Source: CBDESN01 sp965242495
GTDB lineage: Bacteria > Pseudomonadota > Alphaproteobacteria > MPNO01
Length of the DNA: 64,000 bases
Assembly (NCBI GenBank): GCA_965242495.1
Contig: OZ251446.1
Coordinates: forward strand, 2,418,001-2,482,000
Reading direction: 5' to 3'
Of the stretch, positions 17,226 through 25,501 are shown in pieces (positions within the stretch are counted from its first letter, which is position 1; each line of letters starts with the position of its first letter). The position numbers and the translations under genes were made by a program. The notes beneath the pieces are model-generated. The model was not told the origin of the DNA and ran no database searches. It worked only from the letters and a program-made list of their open reading frames with translations.

Positions 17226-17636
17226 GTGCGATACTTGCTCGATACCAATACGGTCTCGGAACCGCTGCGCCCGAACCCGGCCGGTAGCGTCGTGCGGAGG
17301 CTGCGCGAGCATGACGGCGAGGCGGCGATTCCCGCCCCGGTGTGGCACGAGCTCCGTTTCGGCTGCGCCCGGCTTCCGCCGTCGCGACGTCGGGAAGCGA
17401 TCGAACGCTATATCGAAACCGTCGTTCTGGCGAGCTTTCCGGTGCTCGACTACGACAAGGAAGCAGCGGACTGGCATGCGCTGGAACGTGTGCGGCTGGG
17501 TGCCGACGGCAGGACGCCGCCGTTCGTCGACGGGCAGATTGCGGCAATCGCGTATGTCAACGACCTGACCCTGATCACGTCGAACATCCGGGATTTTGAA
17601 GGGTTCCGGGAGTTGCGAGTGCAAAGCTGGGCGTGA
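17226..17636 (+). CDS. vapC: PIN-domain ribonuclease toxin (VapC)
   Basis: A 136-residue PIN-domain nuclease starting at GTG 17226 as MRYLLDTNTVSEPLRPNP. Acidic active-site residues are seen in LLDTN, PAPVWHELRFGC (Glu), PFVDGQIAAIAYVNDL (Asp) and TSNIRDFEGF. It is partner to the antitoxin 3 bp upstream. This is the second VapC-type cassette in the island and is not close in sequence to the one at 10555-10962, so cross-neutralisation is unlikely. Confidence 0.9.
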   Translation: MRYLLDTNTVSEPLRPNPAGSVVRRLREHDGEAAIPAPVWHELRFGCARLPPSRRREAIERYIETVVLASFPVLDYDKEAADWHALERVRLGADGRTPPFVDGQIAAIAYVNDLTLITSNIRDFEGFRELRVQSWA

Positions 17637-17718
17637 ATGGGGTGCGAGATACGGAACGTCCTTCATGAAGCGGACGGGACATGGCTCGCGGCAGCCCGCG
17701 GCGAAACGGCGGGCTGGT

Positions 17719-17778
17719 CGATGTCACCGAACCGACGCAACATGGAATCCGGTGATGGGTTGCACCGAAATCACGCGC
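17719..17778 (+). pseudogene. Short remnant of a phage Gp37/Gp68-family (DUF5131) gene
   Basis: One frame reads TDATWNPVMGCTEI, which matches the start motif of Gp37/Gp68 proteins (T-x-ATWNP-x-x-GCT). Similarity disappears within a few codons, the cysteine cluster expected after it is absent, and no good start precedes it. It is a scar between the VapC and Vsr genes. Confidence 0.5.
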
Positions 17779-17966
17779 AGCTTCGACATGTGTCCGGAAC
17801 GGCGCCCGCCGCCGCCAAGGCCCCGGCGCTGGCGGTTCTCAGCCTGCATCTCTGCTCGGCGTGCTGAACACACAAGAACGTCCCGATGGAGGAAGCAGCG
17901 CAATCTCATGCCCGAGACCTCCGAGATCTTGCCCCCGGATGGGTCGAGTACCCGCTGCCGAGATCG

Positions 17967-18377
17967 ATGACCGATCGGCTGTCAACCGAACACCGAAGCT
18001 GGCTCATGAGGCGCGTCCGGAGCAAGAACACCGAACCGGAATTTCGGGTGCGCCGTCTTGTCCATAAAATGGGATATCGTTATCGCCTGCATCGACGCGA
18101 TCTACCAGGCACACCCGACCTGACTTTCCCCGGGCGGACGAAAGTCATCTTCGTTCACGGGTGCTTCTGGCACCAGCACGACTGCCCGCGAGGGCGGCGG
18201 CCGGCCTCCAAAAAGGCATTCTGGAACGAAAAGCTCGACGGAAATCTTCGGCGCGACCGCAGGAACATTGCAGCCCTTGAGCAGGCCGGGTGGACGGTGC
18301 TCGTCATATGGGAATGCGAAACGAAGGATCCCGAGTTTCTGGCTCAACGGATCAAAAGTTTTCTCGAACTCGCATAA
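17967..18377 (+). CDS. vsr: Very short patch repair (Vsr-like) endonuclease
   Basis: A 136-residue mismatch nicking endonuclease that repairs T:G mispairs left by deamination of 5-methylcytosine. The whole family pattern is present: MTDRLSTEHRSWLMRRVRSK, then RYRLHRRDLPGTPDLTFPGR with the catalytic Asp, VIFVHGCFWHQHDC with zinc and catalytic His residues, and WTVLVIWECETKD. Start ATG 17967 matches the family N-terminus; the frame is open to 17886. It is convergent with the cytosine methyltransferase 19 bp away, its expected functional partner. In defence islands Vsr-like enzymes can also act as restriction nucleases. Confidence 0.93.
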   Translation: MTDRLSTEHRSWLMRRVRSKNTEPEFRVRRLVHKMGYRYRLHRRDLPGTPDLTFPGRTKVIFVHGCFWHQHDCPRGRRPASKKAFWNEKLDGNLRRDRRNIAALEQAGWTVLVIWECETKDPEFLAQRIKSFLELA

Positions 18378-18396
18378 TCCTACTCGCCGCGGCCGG

Positions 18397-19452
18397 TCAG
18401 TGATCGGGCGACCAGAATGTCGTAAGGTGCCGGTAGAGGAAACGGGCGTGGTGTTCCGCGAATTTTGGAGGGAAAGCGTTGCCGATTAGCTGCGCCGTCG
18501 GATACCGGCCTCGCGTCAGGTTGAACTTGTAGTTGATCGGAAAGCCCTGCAGGCACGCGGCTTCGCGCAGCGTGATCGCACGATTCTCATCAGGATGCAG
18601 GAACCGCCCCTTCGAGGGATTGATGCAACCGCCGGTGATCGTCGGTGCCGGTTTTCTCCACGACATGCGTCCGTAAATATCCTTGAATCCATCGAATCCC
18701 CGGTGACATCTGAGCTGCTCTTCCTCCGAGAGATCGGTCCTGCTGCCGCCATCCTTCGGGATTCGTTTTATTAGCGAATCTACGCGCCCGGATCTCCGAA
18801 CCGTGTAATTGTGCGCAGGGTCTTTCGATAATGACCTAGCTGACTTTACCGGTTCGAGACCCGCAGCGACGGAGCGCCGTCCGCGCACCGATGAAGCGAA
18901 GGACGGACGGTCCTTTTTCAACCCCATGAAAATCATCCGCCGTCGCCGCTGAGCTACGCCGAATTCCACCGCATCAAATATCTTGCCTTCGCATTTGTAT
19001 CCAAGGCTCTCGAATTCCTCGGTTATTCTGATCAACCGGTCGTCGCCGAGAAGTGCGGGCACGTTCTCCATCATGATAGCCTTCGGTTGGAAGACACGTA
19101 CGAAGCGTGCAAACTCAAAGACGAGATCATTCTTCGGTTCCTGGATACTGCGACTGCCGTTCAGTGTTCGGAGTGAAGAAAAGCCTTGGCATGGCGGGCA
19201 TCCCGCTATTAGATCCAGATCACCCTTGTGCATCATCAACCGCTCCATCAATGCATCGGCGTCAACAGATCGGACGTCTTCCTCCAAGAGCAGCGGTCGC
19301 TTATGGTTCATTTCATATGTCGAGGTCGCCAAGCTATCGTTGTCGATGGCCGCAACGACCTTGAAGCCAGCCCGCTTCAGGCCGATGCTTAGCCCGCCAC
19401 AGCCGCAAAATAGATCGATCGCCGAAAACCTTGATTTGTGTCGCCTCGTCAT
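18397..19452 (-). CDS. DNA (cytosine-5-)-methyltransferase
   Basis: A 351-residue C5 methyltransferase. Motif I is AIDLFCGCGGLSIGLKRAGF, motif IV GCPPCQGFSSL with the catalytic Cys, motif VI MMENVPAL, motif VIII AQRRRRMIFMG, and motifs IX-X include REAACLQGFP and AQLIGNAFPP. The target recognition region lies between ~200 and 285; its sequence target is unknown. Its ATG overlaps the receiver-gene stop by 4 bp (ATGA), so it is the third gene of the ATPase-receiver-methyltransferase operon. No cognate restriction endonuclease other than Vsr is visible. Confidence 0.94.
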   Translation of the reverse strand: MTRRHKSRFSAIDLFCGCGGLSIGLKRAGFKVVAAIDNDSLATSTYEMNHKRPLLLEEDVRSVDADALMERLMMHKGDLDLIAGCPPCQGFSSLRTLNGSRSIQEPKNDLVFEFARFVRVFQPKAIMMENVPALLGDDRLIRITEEFESLGYKCEGKIFDAVEFGVAQRRRRMIFMGLKKDRPSFASSVRGRRSVAAGLEPVKSARSLSKDPAHNYTVRRSGRVDSLIKRIPKDGGSRTDLSEEEQLRCHRGFDGFKDIYGRMSWRKPAPTITGGCINPSKGRFLHPDENRAITLREAACLQGFPINYKFNLTRGRYPTAQLIGNAFPPKFAEHHARFLYRHLTTFWSPDH

Positions 19453-21233
19453 TCGTTCACTTCCTGCTCGCCGACAAAACCCAATCCTATCCTGGTGAGG
19501 GAACCTCCCAGACGCTGCACAAAGTTGAGTGCATACTCGTAACGTAACTGGGCAACCACTTGCGCATTCCTAGTTTTGACTTGCGGAATCGATTCTTTTA
19601 TTTCCGTCTTGGCTAAAGTGAACCGAAAACAGTCATCATCATCGAATTTTCCGCCATCTTTTGCGTATAACGTGTGCCAGTCTGGTGCCGAGTCCGCTCC
19701 GGCCGGATCGCTGAAACAAAAAGTCTTTACGCTGCCGTCAAAATTCAGAAACACGTAACGATTCAGGTCCGAAGGCAACCCGGGCTTCTGTCTCATCCAC
19801 ATCCTGACGGCGATGAAGGGAAGGTAACCGGCGAAGTCTTCCTTTCTCCGCTGGGAGAGTTGCGAAGCCACCATGTCGCAGGCAGGAGAGACGCATAACC
19901 AGTACTGGTCTTCTCCATCCTCTATTTTGAATACGTGCCCAGTCGTCAGATGCCATCCCTCCCGCTGTTTGCCGCAAACGAACGCGTTGTGTGCCAATCT
20001 CGCGCTCTGCTGGATTTTCGGATCTGCCAAATCCACGTCAAAACGGAGCTTGCACTTGTCTTCGCTCGGTTCGTCTCGGTCTCTGTCGATCAGACGTTTA
20101 GCAAAATTTTCAATTTTCGGAAGAATCGTCCGCATCATTCCCTCGGAGTGGCGGGCGACACTCAAGGCTACCAGCCAGCGCAGTTCCGGCTGCTTCGCTT
20201 TTAATAACTGAGCGTACCAGTAGGCTAGAGCTTCGCGCTGGTGGAGGTTCCGATCTTGGCCGGCGATAGCTTGTTCGTCCATTACCGCCCGCAGCTTCGT
20301 CAGAAAAAGCCTCGAAGGATTGGGATTCCAAGCCTCGAGCCCTTTCCTGAGTTCGGAAATGAGATCGTCGGTCTCGGCCTTGTTTGAGAACGAGATAAAC
20401 ATAGATTCGGTCTCGATCCACTTGACCTGCAGATCGGTCGACCATCGCAACCCAGGAGGCGTAGTACCATTCAGTTCATCTTGATGGTTACGTTCAAAGT
20501 TCTGGAGGGTGTATTTCGCGATGAGGCGTCGCTCTTCTTGCTTCAACTCAGCCCGCTCGCACACTTGCCCAAATTTCGTATATGGTGCTTGCCCCTTGAC
20601 CATGGCTCGAAGGGCCTTCCTACTGTAGCACCGGAAGTGGAAATACTGCTCAGTGTCGATACTATCGGACAGCTGTTCTTCGAACCTCTCAATCTCGTCT
20701 CCCTTTTCACCTATCAATTCTTTCGCGCTTTCCTCTTTCTCGAGCGGAAGAAGATTGGAGCACGGACCCAACAATCCCAACCTTATGACATCAAACACTT
20801 TACCAAGATCGCAATGCGTGTACAGAACGACCAGATTGAAATGCTCTTTTCGCGTCAGTGCACGCAGGACTTGGACTGCACGGGTCCCATCTTCGCTTTT
20901 GGTCTTCTCCAGTTCATAATCGAGAATCAGAAGATCCGACTGATGCAGTCGCCTAGCGACTATCGTTTCCTCCTCCGGGTCAGGATTCGTTCCATCATAA
21001 ATGTCGATCAAAGATGATGGCTTTCGTTCTCGGATATTCGAGATGAGGCGGAGAACCTTGTCCGGGTCCTTACGCCATTCTTTATCGCTGTTCGTTTCTT
21101 TGCCGTCGATTTCCTCCTGCTTGAGTTTGAGTATCTCCTCGAATGTCGGATAGTCATCGTCCACAATCAATACCGAGCGGACAGGTTTGAGGAATGCCTC
21201 TTCGATGAAATCGCCGTAATTTCTATCGGTCAT
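19449..21233 (-). CDS. Response-receiver domain protein of a defence-type operon
   Basis: A 594-residue protein with an atypical N-terminal receiver domain: SVLIVDDDYPTFEEIL (acidic residues 25-27), phosphoacceptor-like Asp105 in DLLILDYELEKT, and VVLYTH at ~136-140. About 50 residues, rich in charged amino acids, are inserted after the first strand. The remaining ~430 residues have no domain I recognise; there is no obvious DNA-binding motif. The start overlaps the upstream ATPase gene by 11 bp and the stop overlaps the methyltransferase start. By analogy with two-component systems it may be phosphorylated by that ATPase (inference). Confidence 0.72.
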   Translation of the reverse strand: MTDRNYGDFIEEAFLKPVRSVLIVDDDYPTFEEILKLKQEEIDGKETNSDKEWRKDPDKVLRLISNIRERKPSSLIDIYDGTNPDPEEETIVARRLHQSDLLILDYELEKTKSEDGTRAVQVLRALTRKEHFNLVVLYTHCDLGKVFDVIRLGLLGPCSNLLPLEKEESAKELIGEKGDEIERFEEQLSDSIDTEQYFHFRCYSRKALRAMVKGQAPYTKFGQVCERAELKQEERRLIAKYTLQNFERNHQDELNGTTPPGLRWSTDLQVKWIETESMFISFSNKAETDDLISELRKGLEAWNPNPSRLFLTKLRAVMDEQAIAGQDRNLHQREALAYWYAQLLKAKQPELRWLVALSVARHSEGMMRTILPKIENFAKRLIDRDRDEPSEDKCKLRFDVDLADPKIQQSARLAHNAFVCGKQREGWHLTTGHVFKIEDGEDQYWLCVSPACDMVASQLSQRRKEDFAGYLPFIAVRMWMRQKPGLPSDLNRYVFLNFDGSVKTFCFSDPAGADSAPDWHTLYAKDGGKFDDDDCFRFTLAKTEIKESIPQVKTRNAQVVAQLRYEYALNFVQRLGGSLTRIGLGFVGEQEVNE

Positions 21234-24189
21234 CGAACTCAGCTCCTTTGAACTCGACTACGAAATTAGCACCGGGGAGCGGCATGTCCGAGGTCTCGTA
21301 CCTGATCCGATGACCTCCGGCTGCGAGATTGGCACGCGCCAGATATAAACCGACCCCTCGCCCGCCACGAAGCTTTCTGGTGAAGAACAGTGTGAACAGG
21401 CTATCTATATCCTCCGGGTCCACGCCCGGCCCGTTGTCGGACACGACCGCATAAGATTGCACGACATTGAGGACGATCCGTCGGTTGTCTTGATCGCTCA
21501 TGGTCAGCCAGTAGATGCTGTTGTTCACCAAATTAATGAACACCGCATACAGACGTGATCGCTGGTCGAACACCCGAAGTCGTTGGAAGTCGTCCGTGGC
21601 CGAGAAAGATATCCTGCTACCGGCAAATAGAAATCTGAAGAACTTCTCCACATAATCGGCGATTTCTTTGCCGGAGATCCACTCCTGTACCTTTCGTCCT
21701 GCAAGTCGCAAAGGCGACAGAAACCTCAGCTGATCTGTAAGTCCTTCGTAACCAAGCTCGATGTCCTTCGCGGCGGTACTCGAACGGATTTCCTCCGGCA
21801 GGCGTTCGAGACCTGATCCGATCAGGTCATCATAAGCTTGAAGTTCGTGATCGAGGATTTCCACAGCTATACCAAGTTGAGCGAGGCTGTTCAGTCGTTC
21901 GAGATCCCCCCGAAGGTCTGCAAGTTCCTCCATCCCGAATACGGCAAGGTGTTCAAGATCGATGCTTTCCTTTAGGCTTTCGAGTGCCGCCGCATAGGAT
22001 GAAAACAATTCCTCATTATCCTGCTCCATATCGTGCTTGAGTTTATCGATTTGTTTCCATGTTTCGGGAAGATCGAATTCGCCCGTATCAAAGCGATGGA
22101 GGAGAGGGATTACTTCCGAATGATACTCCTTCTCCCGCTGCTTCGCGATTTCCCGGATTCTGGCGGCTTCAGCTCGCTGAAGCGTTTCGATAGCACTTCT
22201 CCATTTGCGGATGCTGCGACGGATGCGTTCTCCGTGTTTCGTAGATTGTTCTTCCAGAAGATGCCTCGGGTTGGCGAGCTCGATCCTATCGACACACTTC
22301 CCTATCCGATCATCTACCTCCCGGAGGATCGCTTCCGCTGAGCGCATCGTAGCGCGATAGTCCGCATACGGCTTCTCAAGCGTGATCGAGTCCTTGGGGA
22401 TTGCAGGAAGTCGGAATTCCGAAAGGCGTTCTCGACGATCCTGTAACCATTCACGTGCATTGGAAATTTGAATCGCCGTCTCGATTTCCAACGCCCCGGC
22501 TTCCTGTTCGATACCGTCGACGAGATCGGGCAGATGCCGCGAGTACTGCCGAAGTTTGATACGGAATTCCTGACGATGTCGTTTACGCAACCGCTGTCTA
22601 GCCTCGTCGGCTCGCCGTCGTGCATTGTCATCGGCAATTTTTGGAAGCAATTCCTGACGCAATTCGGACGCGGTGCCGAAGTACCGCCGCGCCGATTCCA
22701 TGAGGATATTTTCGACTAGGCCTTTGAATGTCTTGGCAGCGCGATTGTCGATCAGTCCTTCCCTTCCTGCCTTGTCTTTTAGGTTCGGATTGTCGATGCG
22801 GCTTATCGAGATCCGACCGAACATCTGGCGGTGGTTCCAAAATTCCCTGCCGACGTTCATGCTGCGTCGGGACTCGATCTCGAAGAAGTCGTTATCAGTT
22901 CGCCCGTAGGGAAGAACCCGCAACCCGTCTCGAAATATCATAAAACCTGCATACCTCCTGGCAAGTTCGGTGAGCTGCGTGAATATTTCTCGGGGATGGG
23001 TCGAGTTGTCCGACCTGAATTCCATAGTTGCGATATAGAGGCTGAAGGGACCTAGCCTCCCGCTACGACTCCTCGGAAGTTCGAGATCCTTGGGCGGATC
23101 GATCGTACAGGTATCCTGCACCCACTCGCCAAAAGCTCTGACGCGCCCCTCGAAGATACCATTCCCATCTACCGATCCCTCAATGAGGTGTTCCATGCCG
23201 TCGACCATAGACAGATTGAAATTTTTACTGTCGCTGACGATGAGTTCGGAACGGTCTCCACGCCAGACCTGAACGGCATAGGAGAATTGAGGATCTTTCC
23301 TCGAGAATGCAGGGTCGGACCGATCCATGAATGGATCGACGAAGCTGGAAAGTGTTTCGAAAAAACGTTTGCGAGCTCCCTTGGCAGCAGGTTCCTCCTT
23401 CCTGTCCACATAAACGGCGAGGTCGTAGTTCAAATGCGAAACAAGCAGTGCTGTCCCATGATTCGAATCGTCGGTCCAGACAGGCCAACTCTGAAAATGG
23501 CGCGCCTCGAAGGAAACATTGGAGAGAGCGGACAGAATGGCCTCGGAGGAGATCGACGGTCTCACGTCATCCGTCTTCGCATTGCGGTAAAGCCGGTCGG
23601 ATGCGTTCCAGGCTGAAAGAATACGTTGCCTACGAGTTTCCTCGTCGCCACCAGTCACATTTTCCGAAAGACGCTCGAAGAGAATAGGAACCTGATCGAA
23701 GAGTTGTTCGAGATCGGTGAATTCTGCAACCGGGATACGGATATCGGAAAGATTCAGAAAGAGATTTTCGAACAGCCGCCAATCCACGGCTGCGGCTACG
23801 AACGGATGACTTGTCCGTTTGGAAACGAGGAGGAAGACAGGCCCGAGATTGGCGCAGGAAAGCCGGCCGATTCCCTTTTGGCCGTGCCGTTCGCGAACCC
23901 TCAGACCGTTTCGGTCCGACACCGGGGTCATTTGTCCGCTGGCCTTTTCTTCGGATCCCATGACCAGCCATCGCGTCGCGATATCCTCTCGGTTCATCCC
24001 GTGACCGTTGTCGACGATTGCCGCTACAGGTTCGTCGCCATCATATATGTTGAGCTCGACTCTGCTCGCATAGGCGTCGTAGGCATTCTTCCATAACTCG
24101 GAAACGGCGGTGGGGCAGTCCGCAATCTGCTCGCGACCGAGATGGTCGACGGTGCGGGCCTTGGTCTGGAACGGGGTTGTTTCAATCAC
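21223..24189 (-). CDS. Dual GHKL ATPase: Hsp90/MORC-like N-domain plus histidine-kinase-like C-domain
   Basis: A ~988-residue protein with two separate GHKL ATP-binding folds. The N-terminal one has the N box SELWKNAYDAYA (~30-41), IVDNGHGM (~58-65) and GQKGIGRLS (~103-111), as in Hsp90, MutL and MORC ATPases. A long coiled, charged middle follows (~540-780). Then QLGIAVEILDHELQAYDD, an H-box-like helix with His near 781, leads into a kinase-type ATPase: FINLVNNSIYWL (~884), VVSDNGPGVD (~918), FFTRK, GGRGVGLYLA (~942). GTG 24189 is chosen because homology begins at IETTPFQTKARTV. First gene of a coupled operon with a receiver protein and a methyltransferase. Confidence 0.82.
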   Translation of the reverse strand: MIETTPFQTKARTVDHLGREQIADCPTAVSELWKNAYDAYASRVELNIYDGDEPVAAIVDNGHGMNREDIATRWLVMGSEEKASGQMTPVSDRNGLRVRERHGQKGIGRLSCANLGPVFLLVSKRTSHPFVAAAVDWRLFENLFLNLSDIRIPVAEFTDLEQLFDQVPILFERLSENVTGGDEETRRQRILSAWNASDRLYRNAKTDDVRPSISSEAILSALSNVSFEARHFQSWPVWTDDSNHGTALLVSHLNYDLAVYVDRKEEPAAKGARKRFFETLSSFVDPFMDRSDPAFSRKDPQFSYAVQVWRGDRSELIVSDSKNFNLSMVDGMEHLIEGSVDGNGIFEGRVRAFGEWVQDTCTIDPPKDLELPRSRSGRLGPFSLYIATMEFRSDNSTHPREIFTQLTELARRYAGFMIFRDGLRVLPYGRTDNDFFEIESRRSMNVGREFWNHRQMFGRISISRIDNPNLKDKAGREGLIDNRAAKTFKGLVENILMESARRYFGTASELRQELLPKIADDNARRRADEARQRLRKRHRQEFRIKLRQYSRHLPDLVDGIEQEAGALEIETAIQISNAREWLQDRRERLSEFRLPAIPKDSITLEKPYADYRATMRSAEAILREVDDRIGKCVDRIELANPRHLLEEQSTKHGERIRRSIRKWRSAIETLQRAEAARIREIAKQREKEYHSEVIPLLHRFDTGEFDLPETWKQIDKLKHDMEQDNEELFSSYAAALESLKESIDLEHLAVFGMEELADLRGDLERLNSLAQLGIAVEILDHELQAYDDLIGSGLERLPEEIRSSTAAKDIELGYEGLTDQLRFLSPLRLAGRKVQEWISGKEIADYVEKFFRFLFAGSRISFSATDDFQRLRVFDQRSRLYAVFINLVNNSIYWLTMSDQDNRRIVLNVVQSYAVVSDNGPGVDPEDIDSLFTLFFTRKLRGGRGVGLYLARANLAAGGHRIRYETSDMPLPGANFVVEFKGAEFDDR

Positions 24190-24217
24190 GCCGAGCGCCG
24201 TCCTCTCAACTCGTTGC

Positions 24218-24544
24218 CTAGCGTAGGATGCAGGTCGCCGAACCCGTACAAGTCGTCGGGGCACTCAGGTCCTTGAGGAAAGCCGCAACGGCGGACGCGC
24301 GTCTGCGCGCCGAAAAGGTGATCTGAGTGCTCTCCCCGGCCGTCATGCCATGTGCCCACGATTGCAGGTTCTCTTCGTAACACCCATCCGATGGTGCAGG
24401 AACGCTCTCGACCTCATCGGTTTGGCACAACCTCCGTGCCGCATTCAAATACCCCACGACCATAAGGATATCGCCTACTGCACATCCATACTTTGCTGAG
24501 AAAAATCCTCTTGAAAACTGGCATTTCTCGATTTTTAATATCAT
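24218..24544 (-). CDS. Small hypothetical protein upstream of the dual ATPase
   Basis: An open frame of 108 residues from ATG 24544, or ATG 24463 (MVVGYLNAARRLCQTDEVES). The second half, LQSWAHGMTAGESTQITFSA then RRRASAVAAFLKDL, looks like a folded helical protein rather than noise, but I do not recognise the family. GGGAC lies upstream of ATG 24544. It sits between the RHH regulator and the ATPase gene on the same strand, 28 bp before the latter's proposed start. Confidence 0.42.
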   Translation of the reverse strand: MILKIEKCQFSRGFFSAKYGCAVGDILMVVGYLNAARRLCQTDEVESVPAPSDGCYEENLQSWAHGMTAGESTQITFSARRRASAVAAFLKDLSAPTTCTGSATCILR

Positions 24545-24596
24545 AATTGTCCCAAAAACATGAGGCAGTGATAGCGTAGTCCGTGTCGACTTATAT

Positions 24597-24980
24597 TCAC
24601 TCGGACGCATTGCTAAGCAGTGATATCTGTGACTTCCTTGCCACTTTGACCAGCGTGTCCATCTCATTACCACGTCCTTCGTGTATCATTTCGTCGCGCT
24701 TGAGTGTCGAAAGAATGTAGACGGATCTGTAAGTGCGCTCAAGCAATGCGACATGCCCGGGTGTCAGAACAGCATCGTTGGAGGCAAACTTTCCCTCGGC
24801 GGCGTCTAGTGTAACGGTACGGACATATTCAGCCACCGGGACTCCACGCTTGATCGCGGCGTTTTCGACTAGTTGCCACTCGGGATCGGAAAACCGGACC
24901 GTCTTGGGCGTACGCACATCTCTTCGCTTTTCTTCGGATTCCGCATCGGTATCAGTCAGATTCCGGCTATCCTCGCTCAT
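24597..24980 (-). CDS. Ribbon-helix-helix-like DNA-binding protein
   Basis: A 127-residue protein starting at MSEDSRNLTDTD, behind GGAGAG. After an acidic N-terminus, TPKTVRFSDPEWQLVENAA and KRGVPVAEYVRTVTL form a ribbon-helix-helix unit like those of CopG and MobC proteins. The C-terminal half, LLERTYRSVYILSTLKRDEM, is helical. It may be the first gene of the ATPase-receiver-methyltransferase operon and its regulator, since three palindromes lie just upstream; or it may be an accessory relaxosome protein displaced from the transfer genes. Confidence 0.72.
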   Translation of the reverse strand: MSEDSRNLTDTDAESEEKRRDVRTPKTVRFSDPEWQLVENAAIKRGVPVAEYVRTVTLDAAEGKFASNDAVLTPGHVALLERTYRSVYILSTLKRDEMIHEGRGNEMDTLVKVARKSQISLLSNASE

Positions 24981-25061
24981 GTTTTCTCTCCTACCTACCA
25001 GATTTCGTGTAGAAATCGACGGATCCCATGCCGACAAACGATCCGATCCGGCGGTCTTTGC

Positions 25062-25079
25062 ACATTCGGGAGCGAATGT
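25062..25079. promoter_or_regulatory. Inverted repeat overlapping the -35 of the RHH gene
   Basis: ACATTCG at 25062-25068 and CGAATGT at 25073-25079 form a perfect dyad with a 4-bp spacer. On the minus strand it overlaps a consensus TTGACA (25082-25077), 97 bp upstream of the RHH start. The matching -10 is weak. A repressor site is plausible. Confidence 0.4.
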
Positions 25080-25111
25080 CAATCGGCATACATACTGGAA
25101 AAGCTATTTTC

Positions 25112-25137
25112 TTTCGTATGCTAATTAGCATACGAAA
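25112..25137. promoter_or_regulatory. Perfect 26-bp palindrome, candidate operator
   Basis: Bases 25112-25124 (TTTCGTATGCTAA) are the exact reverse complement of 25125-25137. The core ATGCTAATTAGCAT recurs with one change in the dyad at 25162-25181. It is AT-rich without a T-tract, so an operator is more likely than a terminator. It lies ~130 bp upstream of the RHH gene. Confidence 0.6.
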
Positions 25138-25161
25138 CGCAGAGAATCTAGGATAATCAAA

Positions 25162-25181
25162 CGGATGCTAATCAGCATCCG
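25162..25181. promoter_or_regulatory. Second operator-like palindrome, same core
   Basis: CGGATGCT at 25162-25169 and AGCATCCG at 25174-25181 flank AATC. The core ATGCTAATCAGCAT differs by one base from that of the 26-bp palindrome. The centres are 47 bp apart. Two related sites suggest cooperative binding of one dimeric regulator. Confidence 0.5.
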
Positions 25182-25460
25182 CTTAGTCCAACAACATCCG
25201 GACGGCCTCTGTCGTCGTTTGCGCGGGAAACGGCATGACAAGCGCGCGCCCGGTTGCGAAGGCACCTCTGGTGCGTGGGGTGTGAGGGTGGACACGGCTT
25301 CCATGCCGTGATCGTACCACAGGAGGGGATGAAAGGGGATTGGGGCCCGGGCCGGCGAGGGGAGCGGGGTGGCACCGATGCGCCGGTCGGTCGCGGCGTC
25401 GGCGGAGCCGACGGGCGCGGGCGTTGCCGGCGGTCGGCGCGGTCGGCAGTGGCGGGGCGA

Positions 25461-25492
25461 GAGAGCCGATCCCGTGACCGGGACCGGCTCTC
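25461..25492 (-). terminator. Hairpin downstream of the DUF4326 gene
   Basis: GAGAGCCG-x-TCCCG pairs with CGGGA-x-CGGCTCTC with one mismatch, directly after the stop at 25502. There is no U-tract, so it may be an mRNA 3'-end stabiliser or Rho-assisted terminator. The same GCCGATCCC/GGGACCGGC core recurs after the DUF2493 gene. Apart from this and the dyads, 25182-25501 holds nothing I can call. Confidence 0.45.
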
Positions 25493-25501
25493 GGGGCGGG
25501 C

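Noticed and set aside
18397..24189. Calling the operon Detocs or a standard two-component regulator
   Set aside because: The receiver protein lacks a DNA-binding or nucleosidase domain that I can recognise, and the ATPase has an extra Hsp90/MORC-like domain, so neither label fits.
24597..24980. MobC relaxosome protein
   Set aside because: The N-terminal half resembles MobC, but the C-terminal half does not show the family pattern and the gene is 8 kb from the relaxase; the more general RHH name is safer.
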